NCBI GenBank assembly: GCA_900770725.1
Contig: CAAGLL010000097.1
Span: 1 to 16,172 of the forward strand
Source of the DNA: an uncultured Succinivibrio sp.
GTDB lineage: Bacteria > Pseudomonadota > Gammaproteobacteria > Enterobacterales > Succinivibrionaceae
Direction of reading: 5' to 3'
Length of the DNA stretch: 16,172 nucleotides
The notes under the pieces are model-generated. The model saw nothing but the letters and a program-made list of their open reading frames with translations, had not been told where the DNA came from and did no database searches. Shown one piece after another: positions 6,002 through 12,855 of this stretch (its first letter is position 1; each line of letters starts with the position of its first letter). Position numbers and translations under genes: made by a program.

Positions 6002-7606
6002 ATGGCAAAGCGAAGCAGCGTGAGCGGCAAGCTCATAATTTCCTACGTGATCATCGTGGTTCTGACCTTGATCCTCGCGGGCACATCGATCAACAGCATC
6101 TTCAACAACCAGAAGGTCGCGGGATTTGCGCAAGTGACGCTCGAGGAGCGCTACGGGCGCATGAGGAGGACGCTGGACAACGTCTACGCCCTGCACACCC
6201 AGATCCAGCAGCTCGTGCTCGGCCAGACCCAGGTGAGCTCAGGCGAGCTTGACCAGATAGCCAACAAGCTTGCCGACTTCGAGGACGCCGCCGCCAAGAT
6301 GCAGATGACGCGCTACCCGAAGGTCATAGGCCCGATCAAGGAGGCAGCCCTCAAGTACAAGGACGTCTACGTGAACCAGGTGCTCCCGGCCCTGAAGGAC
6401 GGGAAGATCGAGGACGCAAAGAAGGTGTTCAACGACGAGCTCGCGCCGCTCTACGTCACGGCCAACTACAACATCTGCATCGTCAACGGCTTCCAGATCC
6501 ACGTGGTCGATGAGGCCGTGAAGACCATCGCCAGCATGACCCCGCTCGTCGCGACCGTCGTCATCTCGGTCATCGTGCTGCTCATCTGCCTTGGCATCGG
6601 CTACATTATGCCCAAGTCCATCAAGCTTGCGGTCAAGCACATGAACGACAACACCCGGCTCATGGGCCAGGGCGACATCTCAAAGCCGATCCTCACCAGG
6701 CGCAACGACGAGTTCGGCGACATCCTGCGCGGGATTGAGCACATGCGCGTGCAGTGGCAGGGCATGGTCAACACCATCCGCAACACCAGCGGCGAGGTGC
6801 TTGAGAACATGCAGAAGATCAACGAGTCCTCCGAGCGCACCAGCGAGGCGGCGCAGAAGACCCAGAGCACTTCGCTGACCGTGGCGGCCGCCTCCGACGA
6901 GATGGTCTCGACCACCGCCGACATCGCCCGCAACTGCGAGGCCGCGGCCAAGGCGGCCGACGACTCGCGCAACACCACCAACGCCGGCGTCAAGGAGGTC
7001 GAGGCCACCATCGCGGGGATCCAGAGCCAGGTCGAGAAGACCAAGGCCGACTCCGCCTCCATCCAGGCCCTCGTGGATCAGACCGAGAAGATCGGCGTCA
7101 TCGTCCAGACCATCGAGGACATCGCCTCCCAGACCAACCTGCTGGCCCTGAACGCCGCAATCGAGGCCGCCCGCGCCGGCGAGGCCGGCAAGGGCTTCGC
7201 GGTCGTGGCCGACGAGGTGCGCGCCCTCGCATCGCGCACCGGATCCTCGACCCAGCAGATCACGAAGATGGTCGCCGAGATCCAGCAGGACGCCAGGAGC
7301 GCCAACGACTCGATGGGCCAGTCGGTTGAGAACATGAACGGGCTTGCCAAGAGGGCAACCTCCCTCAACGCCCTGCTCAAGGACATCATCGACGGCGTGG
7401 AGAAGGTCCATGGCCAGATCACCCAGATCGCGACCGCCGCCGAGGAGCAGACCACCGCCACCTCCGAGATCTCCACGAACATGCAGAACATCACCGCCGC
7501 CTGCAAGTCCTTTGCAAGCGAGGTGGAGGAGACCCAGAACCAGATCAACGGCTCGGTCGCCAAGATGGACGAGCTCAACGGGCTGGTCTCCCAGCTCAAG
7601 GTCTGA
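6002..7606 (+). CDS. Methyl-accepting chemotaxis protein
   Basis: A 534-aa inner-membrane chemoreceptor that would signal through CheW/CheA to control swimming. A first membrane helix spans about 10-30 and a helical periplasmic sensor 31-180, resembling a four-helix-bundle type ligand domain. A second helix (about 183-203) and a HAMP segment (about 204-256) follow. The cytoplasmic signalling hairpin has the highly conserved tip near 369-410 (QTIEDIASQTNLLALNAA, then EAARAGEAGKGFAVVADEVR). The C-terminus (QLKV) has no NWETF-type CheR/CheB tether. The start at 6002 was preferred to an in-frame ATG at 5894 because MAKRSSVSGKLIISY is a typical receptor start and the extra residues look unstructured. 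No strong ribosome site precedes either. No other chemotaxis gene is nearby, so it is a stand-alone receptor. The ligand is unknown. Confidence 0.93.
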   Translation: MAKRSSVSGKLIISYVIIVVLTLILAGTSINSIFNNQKVAGFAQVTLEERYGRMRRTLDNVYALHTQIQQLVLGQTQVSSGELDQIANKLADFEDAAAKMQMTRYPKVIGPIKEAALKYKDVYVNQVLPALKDGKIEDAKKVFNDELAPLYVTANYNICIVNGFQIHVVDEAVKTIASMTPLVATVVISVIVLLICLGIGYIMPKSIKLAVKHMNDNTRLMGQGDISKPILTRRNDEFGDILRGIEHMRVQWQGMVNTIRNTSGEVLENMQKINESSERTSEAAQKTQSTSLTVAAASDEMVSTTADIARNCEAAAKAADDSRNTTNAGVKEVEATIAGIQSQVEKTKADSASIQALVDQTEKIGVIVQTIEDIASQTNLLALNAAIEAARAGEAGKGFAVVADEVRALASRTGSSTQQITKMVAEIQQDARSANDSMGQSVENMNGLAKRATSLNALLKDIIDGVEKVHGQITQIATAAEEQTTATSEISTNMQNITAACKSFASEVEETQNQINGSVAKMDELNGLVSQLKV

Positions 7607-7626
7607 GAGAGGCCTGAATGACGAGG

Positions 7627-7659
7627 GGGCCGCGCCGCAGGGCGCGGCCCTTGATTTTT
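7627..7659 (+). terminator. Strong rho-independent terminator of the chemoreceptor gene
   Basis: GGGCCGCGCC (7627-7636) pairs perfectly with GGCGCGGCCC (7641-7650) around a GCAG loop. TTGATTTTT follows. Confidence 0.92.
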
Positions 7660-7689
7660 CAGAAGGATGCCAGGGCGATCTCCAAGACA

Positions 7690-7718
7690 TTGGATAAAAG
7701 CTAAGAGTGTTCTAAAAT
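7690..7718 (+). promoter_or_regulatory. Candidate promoter for the zinc-repeat membrane protein / glycerate kinase pair
   Basis: TTGGAT (7690-7695), a 17-bp spacer, then TAAAAT (7713-7718, 5 of 6 bases of TATAAT). It lies downstream of the chemoreceptor terminator and would start RNA near 7725, giving a leader of about 75 nt. Confidence 0.5.
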
Positions 7719-7747
7719 TCAGGGGCACGAAAGAATAGAAAACCAAA

Positions 7748-7797
7748 GGAAAGGCTGCGCGGCGGCCATCCGCGCAGTCCTCCTCCCAAGCCTTTTT
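7748..7797 (+). promoter_or_regulatory. Leader hairpin abutting the start codon; no Shine-Dalgarno in place
   Basis: CTGCGCGG (7755-7762) pairs perfectly with CCGCGCAG (7770-7777). An alternative outer stem pairs AAAGGCT (7750-7756) with AGCCTTT (7789-7795). The second arm runs into TTTTT (7793-7797), 2 nt before the ATG at 7800. The only SD-like bases (AAAGGAAAGG, 7745-7754) lie about 45 nt upstream and inside the outer stem. CTCCTCCC sits where an SD is expected. This could be a terminator/attenuator or a translational switch. Confidence 0.45.
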
Positions 7798-7799
7798 AT

Positions 7800-9455
7800 A
7801 TGACCGACACCCCCATTGAGCGCCAGGGCCAGGGCGATCCCAGGCCCAAGCCCGCCGAACCTGCAGCCAAAGATGAAAGCCAGGCCCTGCCGACCAGCCC
7901 CGAGCAGGCCAGGGGGCTTCTGACCGAGCGCCTCTCGTCCTTCCTCGCCTCTTGCGGCGCCAAGGATGGCGACTACTCGTTCACCGACTTCTCATCAAGG
8001 CCGGTCTCCGTTGAAGCGCGCTACGCCTGGAAGCTTGAGGTCAAGGTCAAGGACGAGCAGGCGGACACCGCCAGGCTCTCGAACCTCGCCTTCGCCTCCT
8101 CCACCGAGCTTGAGAAGAGCACCAGCCGCATCCGCGATCAGTTCCAGAACGACGCGGCGGTGCTCGCCGCGGCCGTCGAGCGCGACAGCGGCACGGGCTT
8201 CCAGACGTTGCGCAAGATGCTCAGCAAGGTCAACGTCATCGCCAAGAAGGATCTCTACGGCTACGCCATCTGCCCGCGCTGCCACGGCTCGCGCTCGGAA
8301 AAGTGCCGCAGCTGCCAGGGCACGGGGCAGGTCAAGTGCCCCGACTGCAACGGCAGGGGCGAGAACTGCCCGCGCTGCCAGGGCAGGGGCTACTTAAGCT
8401 GCCCCGAGTGCTCCGGGCGCGGCACCACCACCTGCACCAAGTGCCATGGCAAGGGCTTCACCGGGGTCAGGCGCACCATCACCCAGCAGATCGCGCGCTC
8501 CTGCTCGTTCTCCTACCAGATAGGCACGGGCAAGAAGGCCGCCGACGGCTCCGAGCTCTCCGAGCAGGACCGCCAGGCCCTGGTGTCCGAGACCCCCTTC
8601 GAGAAGGTCCAGACGGTGCAGGACGGCGGGATCTGCCATGCCGACTTCACCGGACGCAACAGCTACCACCAGATCAAGGTCAAGCTTGCGGAGAACGGCA
8701 GCGAGTTCCTCTGCACCGCCTGCGGCGACCGCTGCGAGTTCATCTCAAGGCCCTATCTCTTCGACAGCCTCTGCGCGCCGTTTTTAAAGGAGGTCTCGTC
8801 GATCCTCTCAAACCGCGCCCATGCCGTCTCCTCAAAGCAGATAGCCTTGTGCGGCGCGCTGTCCTCAAACGGGATCATCGCCGCCACCGTGCGCGGCATG
8901 GACGCCATAGTCACCACGGTGTGCGAGGACGGGTGCAGGCGCTTTGGCCTCAGCTTTGCAAAGCTGCCCGAGGCCGAGAGCGAGGGCACGGACCTGAGCT
9001 ACCGCGTCATGCTCTCGAAGATCCGTCCTGAGATCGTGCGGCGCGTGGCGGTGCTCCTGCGGCAGAATGCCTCGTTCTTCGCCTCGGAGGCCTTCTGTAC
9101 TGAGGTCGCAGACCGCCTCGCCTCGCTCGTGCCCCTGCTCATCAGGCGCGATCCCGACAGCGGCATGATCTGGAACGCCGCGTGCATCGTGACCTGGTTT
9201 GCAACCGGAGTGGCGCTCTATTTCGCCCCGTACATGGGCGTTGCGGTGATGTTCTTCCTGATGTCGCTCCTCTCCCCCTTGGCCATCTCGTTCTTCGGGA
9301 CGCGCAGCCTGCTCTACTACATCTCGGCAGCGAGGCTCCACCTCACGCACCTTGGCAAGAAGCTGCCGGACATGAAGCCCGATGCGCTGTGCGCTGTAAA
9401 ATACCTGTTCGTCAACACGGCCATACTCGTGATCATGCTTGCCGTGGGCGCTTAG
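7800..9455 (+). CDS. Membrane protein with six DnaJ-type CXXCXGXG zinc motifs, no J-domain
   Basis: A 551-aa protein. Residues 1-150 are polar with no recognised domain and no HPD-bearing J-domain. Residues 158-219 hold six Cys pairs (C158/161, 169/172, 180/183, 190/193, 201/204, 212/215), each as CXXCXGXG or close to it, spaced 10-11 residues. DnaJ itself has four, binding two zinc ions. Another cluster, C305-x-x-C308 with C312, lies further on. Residues about 457-477, 480-499 and 533-550 are hydrophobic, giving three predicted C-terminal membrane helices and probably a cytoplasmic zinc region. A chaperone- or redox-like role is only a guess. No earlier in-frame start codon was seen between 7731 and 7799, so 7800 is used although no ribosome site precedes it. 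The stop lies 15 bp before the glycerate kinase start, suggesting a two-gene operon. Confidence 0.8.
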   Translation: MTDTPIERQGQGDPRPKPAEPAAKDESQALPTSPEQARGLLTERLSSFLASCGAKDGDYSFTDFSSRPVSVEARYAWKLEVKVKDEQADTARLSNLAFASSTELEKSTSRIRDQFQNDAAVLAAAVERDSGTGFQTLRKMLSKVNVIAKKDLYGYAICPRCHGSRSEKCRSCQGTGQVKCPDCNGRGENCPRCQGRGYLSCPECSGRGTTTCTKCHGKGFTGVRRTITQQIARSCSFSYQIGTGKKAADGSELSEQDRQALVSETPFEKVQTVQDGGICHADFTGRNSYHQIKVKLAENGSEFLCTACGDRCEFISRPYLFDSLCAPFLKEVSSILSNRAHAVSSKQIALCGALSSNGIIAATVRGMDAIVTTVCEDGCRRFGLSFAKLPEAESEGTDLSYRVMLSKIRPEIVRRVAVLLRQNASFFASEAFCTEVADRLASLVPLLIRRDPDSGMIWNAACIVTWFATGVALYFAPYMGVAVMFFLMSLLSPLAISFFGTRSLLYYISAARLHLTHLGKKLPDMKPDALCAVKYLFVNTAILVIMLAVGA

Positions 9456-9470
9456 CTGCACAGGTGCGAC

Positions 9471-10646
9471 ATGCCCAAGATCCTCCTCGCCTTCGACTCC
9501 TTCAAAAACTGCATGAGCGCCGCGCAGGCCTGCAAGGCCGCGGCCAAGGGCATTTCAGAGCTGGGCTTGAAAGGGATCGGGGTTGAGGAGATCCCCCTCT
9601 CCGACGGGGGCGAGGGGCTCTCCGAGGTGCTGCGCGCCTTCCCGGACTTCAAGGACAGCGGTTGCTTCACGGCTCCCGCGCACGACGCCTACGGCAATCC
9701 CTCAAATGTCAAGATCCTCGAGAACGGGGATCTGGCCGTCATCGAGACGGCCCGCGTGGTCGGGCTCGAAGACGCGCAGCGCCAGGGCCTGCGCTTTTTA
9801 GACGGCACCTCCTACGGCGTGGGCGAGGCCATCGGCGCCTGCCTGTCGCGCGGCTTTTCAAGGATCATCATCTCCCTGGGCGGCAGCGCCACCAACGACG
9901 GCGGCGCGGGCATGGCGCAGGCCCTGGGAGTGAGATTTTGCGACGCCAAGGGGGATGAGATCAAATCCCCGATCAGGGTGCGCGATCTTAAGTCCATCGC
10001 CTCTGCCGACATCTCAAGGCTCGATCCGAGGATACGCAAGTGCGAAGTCGAGATCCCCTGCGATGTGGTCAACCCGCTTCTGGGGGCCGCCGGCGCGACC
10101 TTCGTGTTCGGCGCGCAAAAGGGCGGCAGCCACGAGGAACTCATGCAGGCCGAGGAGGGCATGGCCGCCTACGCCGCGGCCATGGAGGCGGCCACGGGCC
10201 TCAGGGAGGCCAAGGACCTGCCTGGCGCCGGCGCGGCAGGGGGCCTGGGCGCCGGGTGCCTATACGTCCTTAACGCCCACCTGCGCTCGGGCATCGACGC
10301 GGTGCTCGATCTGGCCTCGTTTGACGTGAGGCTCTCGGAGGCGGCGCTCGTGCTCACAGGCGAGGGGCGCAGCGACGCCCAGTCGGCGCTGGGCAAGGTG
10401 CCTTCCGGGGTGATCCGCCGCTGCCGCGCCCGCGGGGTCAAGTGCGTGGTGGTAAGCGGCGCGCTGGGCGACGGCGCGCCCGATCTCATACGCCTGGGCG
10501 CCTCGGCCATCTTCTCGATCTGCGACCGCCCGATGGCGCTTGAGACCTCGATCCGCAACGCTCCGGACCTGCTCTCCATCCAGTGCGCGAACGTCGTGCG
10601 CCTGATCTCGCTGTGCGGCGGGCTCGACGTCAGGACCGAGCTTTAA
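9471..10646 (+). CDS. Glycerate kinase (GarK/GlxK family)
   Basis: A 391-aa cytoplasmic enzyme of PF02595, phosphorylating D-glycerate with ATP, typically to 2-phosphoglycerate, and so feeding glycerate from glyoxylate, tartronate semialdehyde or sugar-acid breakdown into lower glycolysis. Family motifs are intact: LLAFDSFKNCMSA at the N-terminus, IPLSDGGEG (41-49), GGSATNDGGAGMAQALG (137-153), CDVVNPLLG (197-205), GAGAAGGLGAG (252-262) and TGEGRSDAQSALGKVP (296-311). The length is normal (about 380). It probably shares a transcript with the upstream zinc-repeat gene: the gap is 15 bp, with only a modest AGGTG before the ATG. No tartronate semialdehyde reductase or transporter is adjacent in this window. 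GarK versus GlxK cannot be decided from sequence alone. Confidence 0.93.
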   Translation: MPKILLAFDSFKNCMSAAQACKAAAKGISELGLKGIGVEEIPLSDGGEGLSEVLRAFPDFKDSGCFTAPAHDAYGNPSNVKILENGDLAVIETARVVGLEDAQRQGLRFLDGTSYGVGEAIGACLSRGFSRIIISLGGSATNDGGAGMAQALGVRFCDAKGDEIKSPIRVRDLKSIASADISRLDPRIRKCEVEIPCDVVNPLLGAAGATFVFGAQKGGSHEELMQAEEGMAAYAAAMEAATGLREAKDLPGAGAAGGLGAGCLYVLNAHLRSGIDAVLDLASFDVRLSEAALVLTGEGRSDAQSALGKVPSGVIRRCRARGVKCVVVSGALGDGAPDLIRLGASAIFSICDRPMALETSIRNAPDLLSIQCANVVRLISLCGGLDVRTEL

Positions 10647-10662
10647 CATCCCCTCTTAAAGA

Positions 10663-10695
10663 CAGCAAGGCCGGGGCATCGCCCCGGCCTTGCTG
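10663..10695. terminator. Bidirectional terminator between convergent genes
   Basis: A perfect 15-bp stem: 10663-10677 pairs with 10681-10695 around ATC. It lies 17 bp after the glycerate kinase stop and 21 bp beyond the stop of the minus-strand TIM-barrel gene, so it can serve both. T runs are poor on both sides. Confidence 0.85.
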
Positions 10696-10715
10696 CCATA
10701 AGCCATCGCCGGGAG

Positions 10716-11651
10716 CTAGAACTCCCTCACCATGAACTCTATCTCTATCTGCTTTAGGAAGTCCGAGGCTATCTGGAAGCAGCGCTGCTCCTTCTCCTCA
10801 GGCACTTCGTCCTCCTGGCGCAGCTCGGTGCACACCAAGAGCCCCTTCTCCTTGTTCAGCCCCAGCTTCCAGGCGGTGCTGATGAGCCTGGCCGCGGCGT
10901 TGACCGTGAGGAACCCGGGGAGCCCCGGCTGCAGGTGGTTGTCGCCGTAGAGCGGATCCTCGGGATCGAGCACGGCGTTTGAGAGGTGGATGCAGCCTAT
11001 GAACTTGTTCATGTGCTCAAGCCCGTTGTAGATCACCTCGCGGTTGAGCGCCGCGTGCGCGGTGTCGTAGCAGCAGTAGAGCGAGGGGAGATCGGGCTTT
11101 AGGATCTCCATCATCTCGTAGGTGTCCTCGGAGGTCCCCAGGAGCGCGCGGCGGCCTGAGAACTTCTCAAGCGCCTCGAATATGAGGTTCTGCTTGTGCT
11201 CCTTGGCAAAGGCCGTGAGCTCGGTGAGGCTCTTGATCAAGGCGCGGTAGGCGTCGGACTTCTCGAGGATCCCGACGTTCCTGCCTGAGACCACGCCGAA
11301 GTTGCCGCAGCCAAGCTCGCAGGACTCCTCGATGAGCTTCTTTATGGCGTCCACGGACTTCTTGCGGACTGCCTCGTCCACCGAGTTGATGTCAAGCCCG
11401 TGCTCGGCCGCGTAGAGGCCGCTCCAGACTATGACGTTCCCCACCTTCGAGGAGGGGATGGACAGGGCCTTCAGGATCCTCCTGCGGTCCTCCTTTTTCT
11501 CGATCACCGGCAGCTCTATGGATCGGTAGAAGCCGTCCTGCACGATGTGCTCCACCTTGCGCGCCAGGTAGGCGCCGTCATGGAAGCGGGAGTGGTAGAG
11601 CTCGGCGAGGTGCGCCGAGGGGATGATGTAGTCGCGTTTGCTTACGCCCAT
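10716..11651 (-). CDS. Xylose-isomerase-like TIM-barrel protein (sugar phosphate isomerase/epimerase superfamily)
   Basis: A 311-aa protein of the AP-endonuclease-2/xylose-isomerase TIM-barrel fold (PF01261, COG1082). Likely metal or substrate ligands fall in the usual strand ends: E159 in IFEALEKF, D196 and H199 in YDTAHAALN, H222 in IHLSN, H239 in DNHLQPG and E276 in CTELR. Members isomerise or epimerise keto sugars, hydroxypyruvate or inositol derivatives, and the substrate here is not determined. The start at 11651 was chosen because AGGAGG lies 5 nt upstream; an in-frame ATG at 11714 has no such site. It is convergent with glycerate kinase. A hydroxypyruvate-isomerase-like role would fit glycerate metabolism, but the two are not co-transcribed and the sequence is not a clear Hyi match. 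Confidence 0.8.
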   Translation of the reverse strand: MGVSKRDYIIPSAHLAELYHSRFHDGAYLARKVEHIVQDGFYRSIELPVIEKKEDRRRILKALSIPSSKVGNVIVWSGLYAAEHGLDINSVDEAVRKKSVDAIKKLIEESCELGCGNFGVVSGRNVGILEKSDAYRALIKSLTELTAFAKEHKQNLIFEALEKFSGRRALLGTSEDTYEMMEILKPDLPSLYCCYDTAHAALNREVIYNGLEHMNKFIGCIHLSNAVLDPEDPLYGDNHLQPGLPGFLTVNAAARLISTAWKLGLNKEKGLLVCTELRQEDEVPEEKEQRCFQIASDFLKQIEIEFMVREF

Positions 11652-11656
11652 AGCAG

Positions 11657-11662
11657 CCTCCT
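11657..11662 (-). promoter_or_regulatory. Shine-Dalgarno site that fixes the TIM-barrel start
   Basis: AGGAGG on the minus strand, 5 nt before the ATG at 11649-11651. Confidence 0.85.
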
Positions 11663-11869
11663 GGATCAAGCCTGGATACAGCTTTAGGTTAGTTGCACCG
11701 GCAGCGCGCTTCAACGGCTAAAATCCGCGTCTGCTTTTGGGATCTCAAAGAAAATGCGCCTTTCCAGGATCTGGGCGGGAAAAGGCCTGGCGCGATGCAG
11801 CATGAGCGAAAAAAGCGTGATGCGGATCAATGAAGCGGCGCCTTGAGGTGAAATCGCCGGCCAGGGCGG
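11663..11869. other. Spacer upstream of the TIM-barrel gene
   Basis: No credible gene. A weak minus-strand promoter is possible: TTGAAG (11709-11714), 17 bp, TAACCT (11686-11691). The small frames that cross it lack ribosome sites and family similarity. Confidence 0.4.
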
Positions 11870-11904
11870 AGGCAAAACAATGAGGGCAGGCTTCAAGCCT
11901 GCCC
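11870..11904 (-). terminator. Intrinsic terminator of the HPr gene
   Basis: GGGCAGGCT (11884-11892) pairs perfectly with AGCCTGCCC (11896-11904) around a 3-nt loop. On the minus strand it is followed by TCATTGTTTTG. It begins 36 bp beyond the HPr stop. Confidence 0.8.
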
Positions 11905-11940
11905 CCCCTTATGCGCGCTTTTGTGCGCCTTGTCACAATC

Positions 11941-12201
11941 TCAGAGGTATTCCTCGAAGGCCTTCCTCAGCGCCTCGGCCGCCGCCTGCTCGTCGGCCCC
12001 GTTGCAGGACACCTTGATGGTGTCGGCGCAGCGGATCCCCATGCCCAGCAGCGCGAAGATGCCGCTCTTTAAGGACTCGGTGCGCCCCTTGCAGGTGACC
12101 TTGATCTCGGACTTGTAGTTGCTGGCAGCCTTGATGATGGCCCCGGCCGGACGGGCGTGAATCCCGTCCCTATCCTTGATGGTGTATTCGAACTCTATCA
12201 T
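11941..12201 (-). CDS. ptsH: HPr phosphocarrier protein of the PTS
   Basis: An 86-aa cytoplasmic protein that carries phosphate from enzyme I to sugar-specific EIIA domains. The active histidine is H15 in GIHARPAG, and S46 lies in SLKSGIFALLGMG, the position phosphorylated by HPr kinase in bacteria that have it. Length and domain are normal for HPr. The N-terminus (EFEYTIKDRDGIHARPAG) resembles clostridial HPr more than the enterobacterial form (GLHTRPA). AAGGG about 9 nt upstream supports the start. No enzyme I (ptsI) or crr gene is adjacent. The gene stands between two intrinsic terminators and is probably transcribed alone. A regulatory NPr or Crh-like role is possible but not favoured. 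Confidence 0.9.
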   Translation of the reverse strand: MIEFEYTIKDRDGIHARPAGAIIKAASNYKSEIKVTCKGRTESLKSGIFALLGMGIRCADTIKVSCNGADEQAAAEALRKAFEEYL

Positions 12202-12279
12202 GATCGTACCCTTCCGCCTTTTGGCATCGTTGTTAAATGCCAGGCATTATTAGTGATGGCTTCCGTGCATGATCTTACC

Positions 12280-12327
12280 AAAAAGCCCCTTGAAATGCGC
12301 CTGCGGCGCGAAAAACCCAGAAGGGGC
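12280..12327 (-). terminator. Intrinsic terminator of the IHF-alpha gene
   Basis: On the minus strand an outer stem GCCCCTT/AAGGGGC (12321-12327 with 12285-12291) encloses an inner 5-bp stem GCGCC/GGCGC (12297-12301 / 12305-12309). Five T follow (12280-12284). It starts 12 bp after the ihfA stop. Confidence 0.8.
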
Positions 12328-12338
12328 CGCTTCAGGGA

Positions 12339-12626
12339 TCAGCTTTTCGAATCGATGCGATTGCGCAGCTTCTGCCCGGCCTTGAAGGTGGTCACGCGGC
12401 GCGGCGTGATCATGACTTCCTTGCCGGTCTTGGGGTTCCTGCCCGGGCGGGCGTTCTTCTGCTTGAGCTCGAAGTTGCCAAAGCCGGTGAGCTTGACCAC
12501 CTCGCCCTTCTCGAGGGTCTCGGCGATGGTCTCGAAAAAGGAGTCGACGAAGATCTGCGCGGTCGGCTTGGGCATCTGCAGCTTGGCGACCAGGCGATCG
12601 GTTATTTCAGCGCGCGTTAAAGCCAT
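12339..12626 (-). CDS. ihfA: Integration host factor alpha subunit
   Basis: A 95-aa nucleoid protein of the HU/IHF family (PF00216). As a heterodimer with IHF-beta it binds specific sites and bends DNA sharply. The N-terminus MALTRAEITDRLVAKL, the VKLTGFGNFELK strand and the DNA-bending arm tip RPGRNPKTGKEV match IHF-alpha closely, and the C-terminal FKAGQKLRNRI follows the family pattern. HU proteins lack the MALT-AE start and the extended C-terminus. In enterobacteria ihfA sits behind pheST, but here it stands alone, divergent from the Asd-like gene. Ribosome site quality is modest. The AT-rich stretch 12715-12745 is the likely promoter region, with a TATAGT on the minus strand (12726-12731) but no -35 at proper spacing. 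Confidence 0.9.
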   Translation of the reverse strand: MALTRAEITDRLVAKLQMPKPTAQIFVDSFFETIAETLEKGEVVKLTGFGNFELKQKNARPGRNPKTGKEVMITPRRVTTFKAGQKLRNRIDSKS

Positions 12627-12791
12627 ATCAGGGTTCCCACTTCAAAAGGCCTGCACCGCTTGGGCCGAAGCCTCACGGCGGCTCCGGGCCTTTGCAATGT
12701 ATCTGCCTGTAAAATCACGTTGTTTACTATAGTACATTATTTTTCAAGCGCTACCGTGACGGCGTGGATCTTTTTGTTGATTTTCAAGAAT

Positions 12792-12806
12792 CGCCCAAAA
12801 TGGGCG
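12792..12806. promoter_or_regulatory. Hyphenated palindrome in the Asd-like promoter, possible operator
   Basis: CGCCCA-AAA-TGGGCG, a perfect 6-bp inverted repeat. It covers the -35 position relative to the extended -10 at 12820-12828 and lies between the divergent ihfA and Asd-like genes. Confidence 0.45.
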
Positions 12807-12819
12807 CTATTGACCCTGA

Positions 12820-12828
12820 TGGTATAAT
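12820..12828 (+). promoter_or_regulatory. Extended -10 promoter of the Asd-like gene
   Basis: TGGTATAAT is a perfect TATAAT with an upstream TGn, which can replace a -35 box. RNA would start near 12835. AGGAGA (12842-12847) then precedes the ATG at 12856 by 8 nt. Confidence 0.65.
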
Positions 12829-12855
12829 ACTTGGAAATTTCAGGAGAAACGTATC

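Noticed and set aside
12810..12828. TTGACC plus TATAAT as a classical promoter of the Asd-like gene
   Set aside because: The spacer is only 7 bp; an extended -10 promoter is the better explanation.
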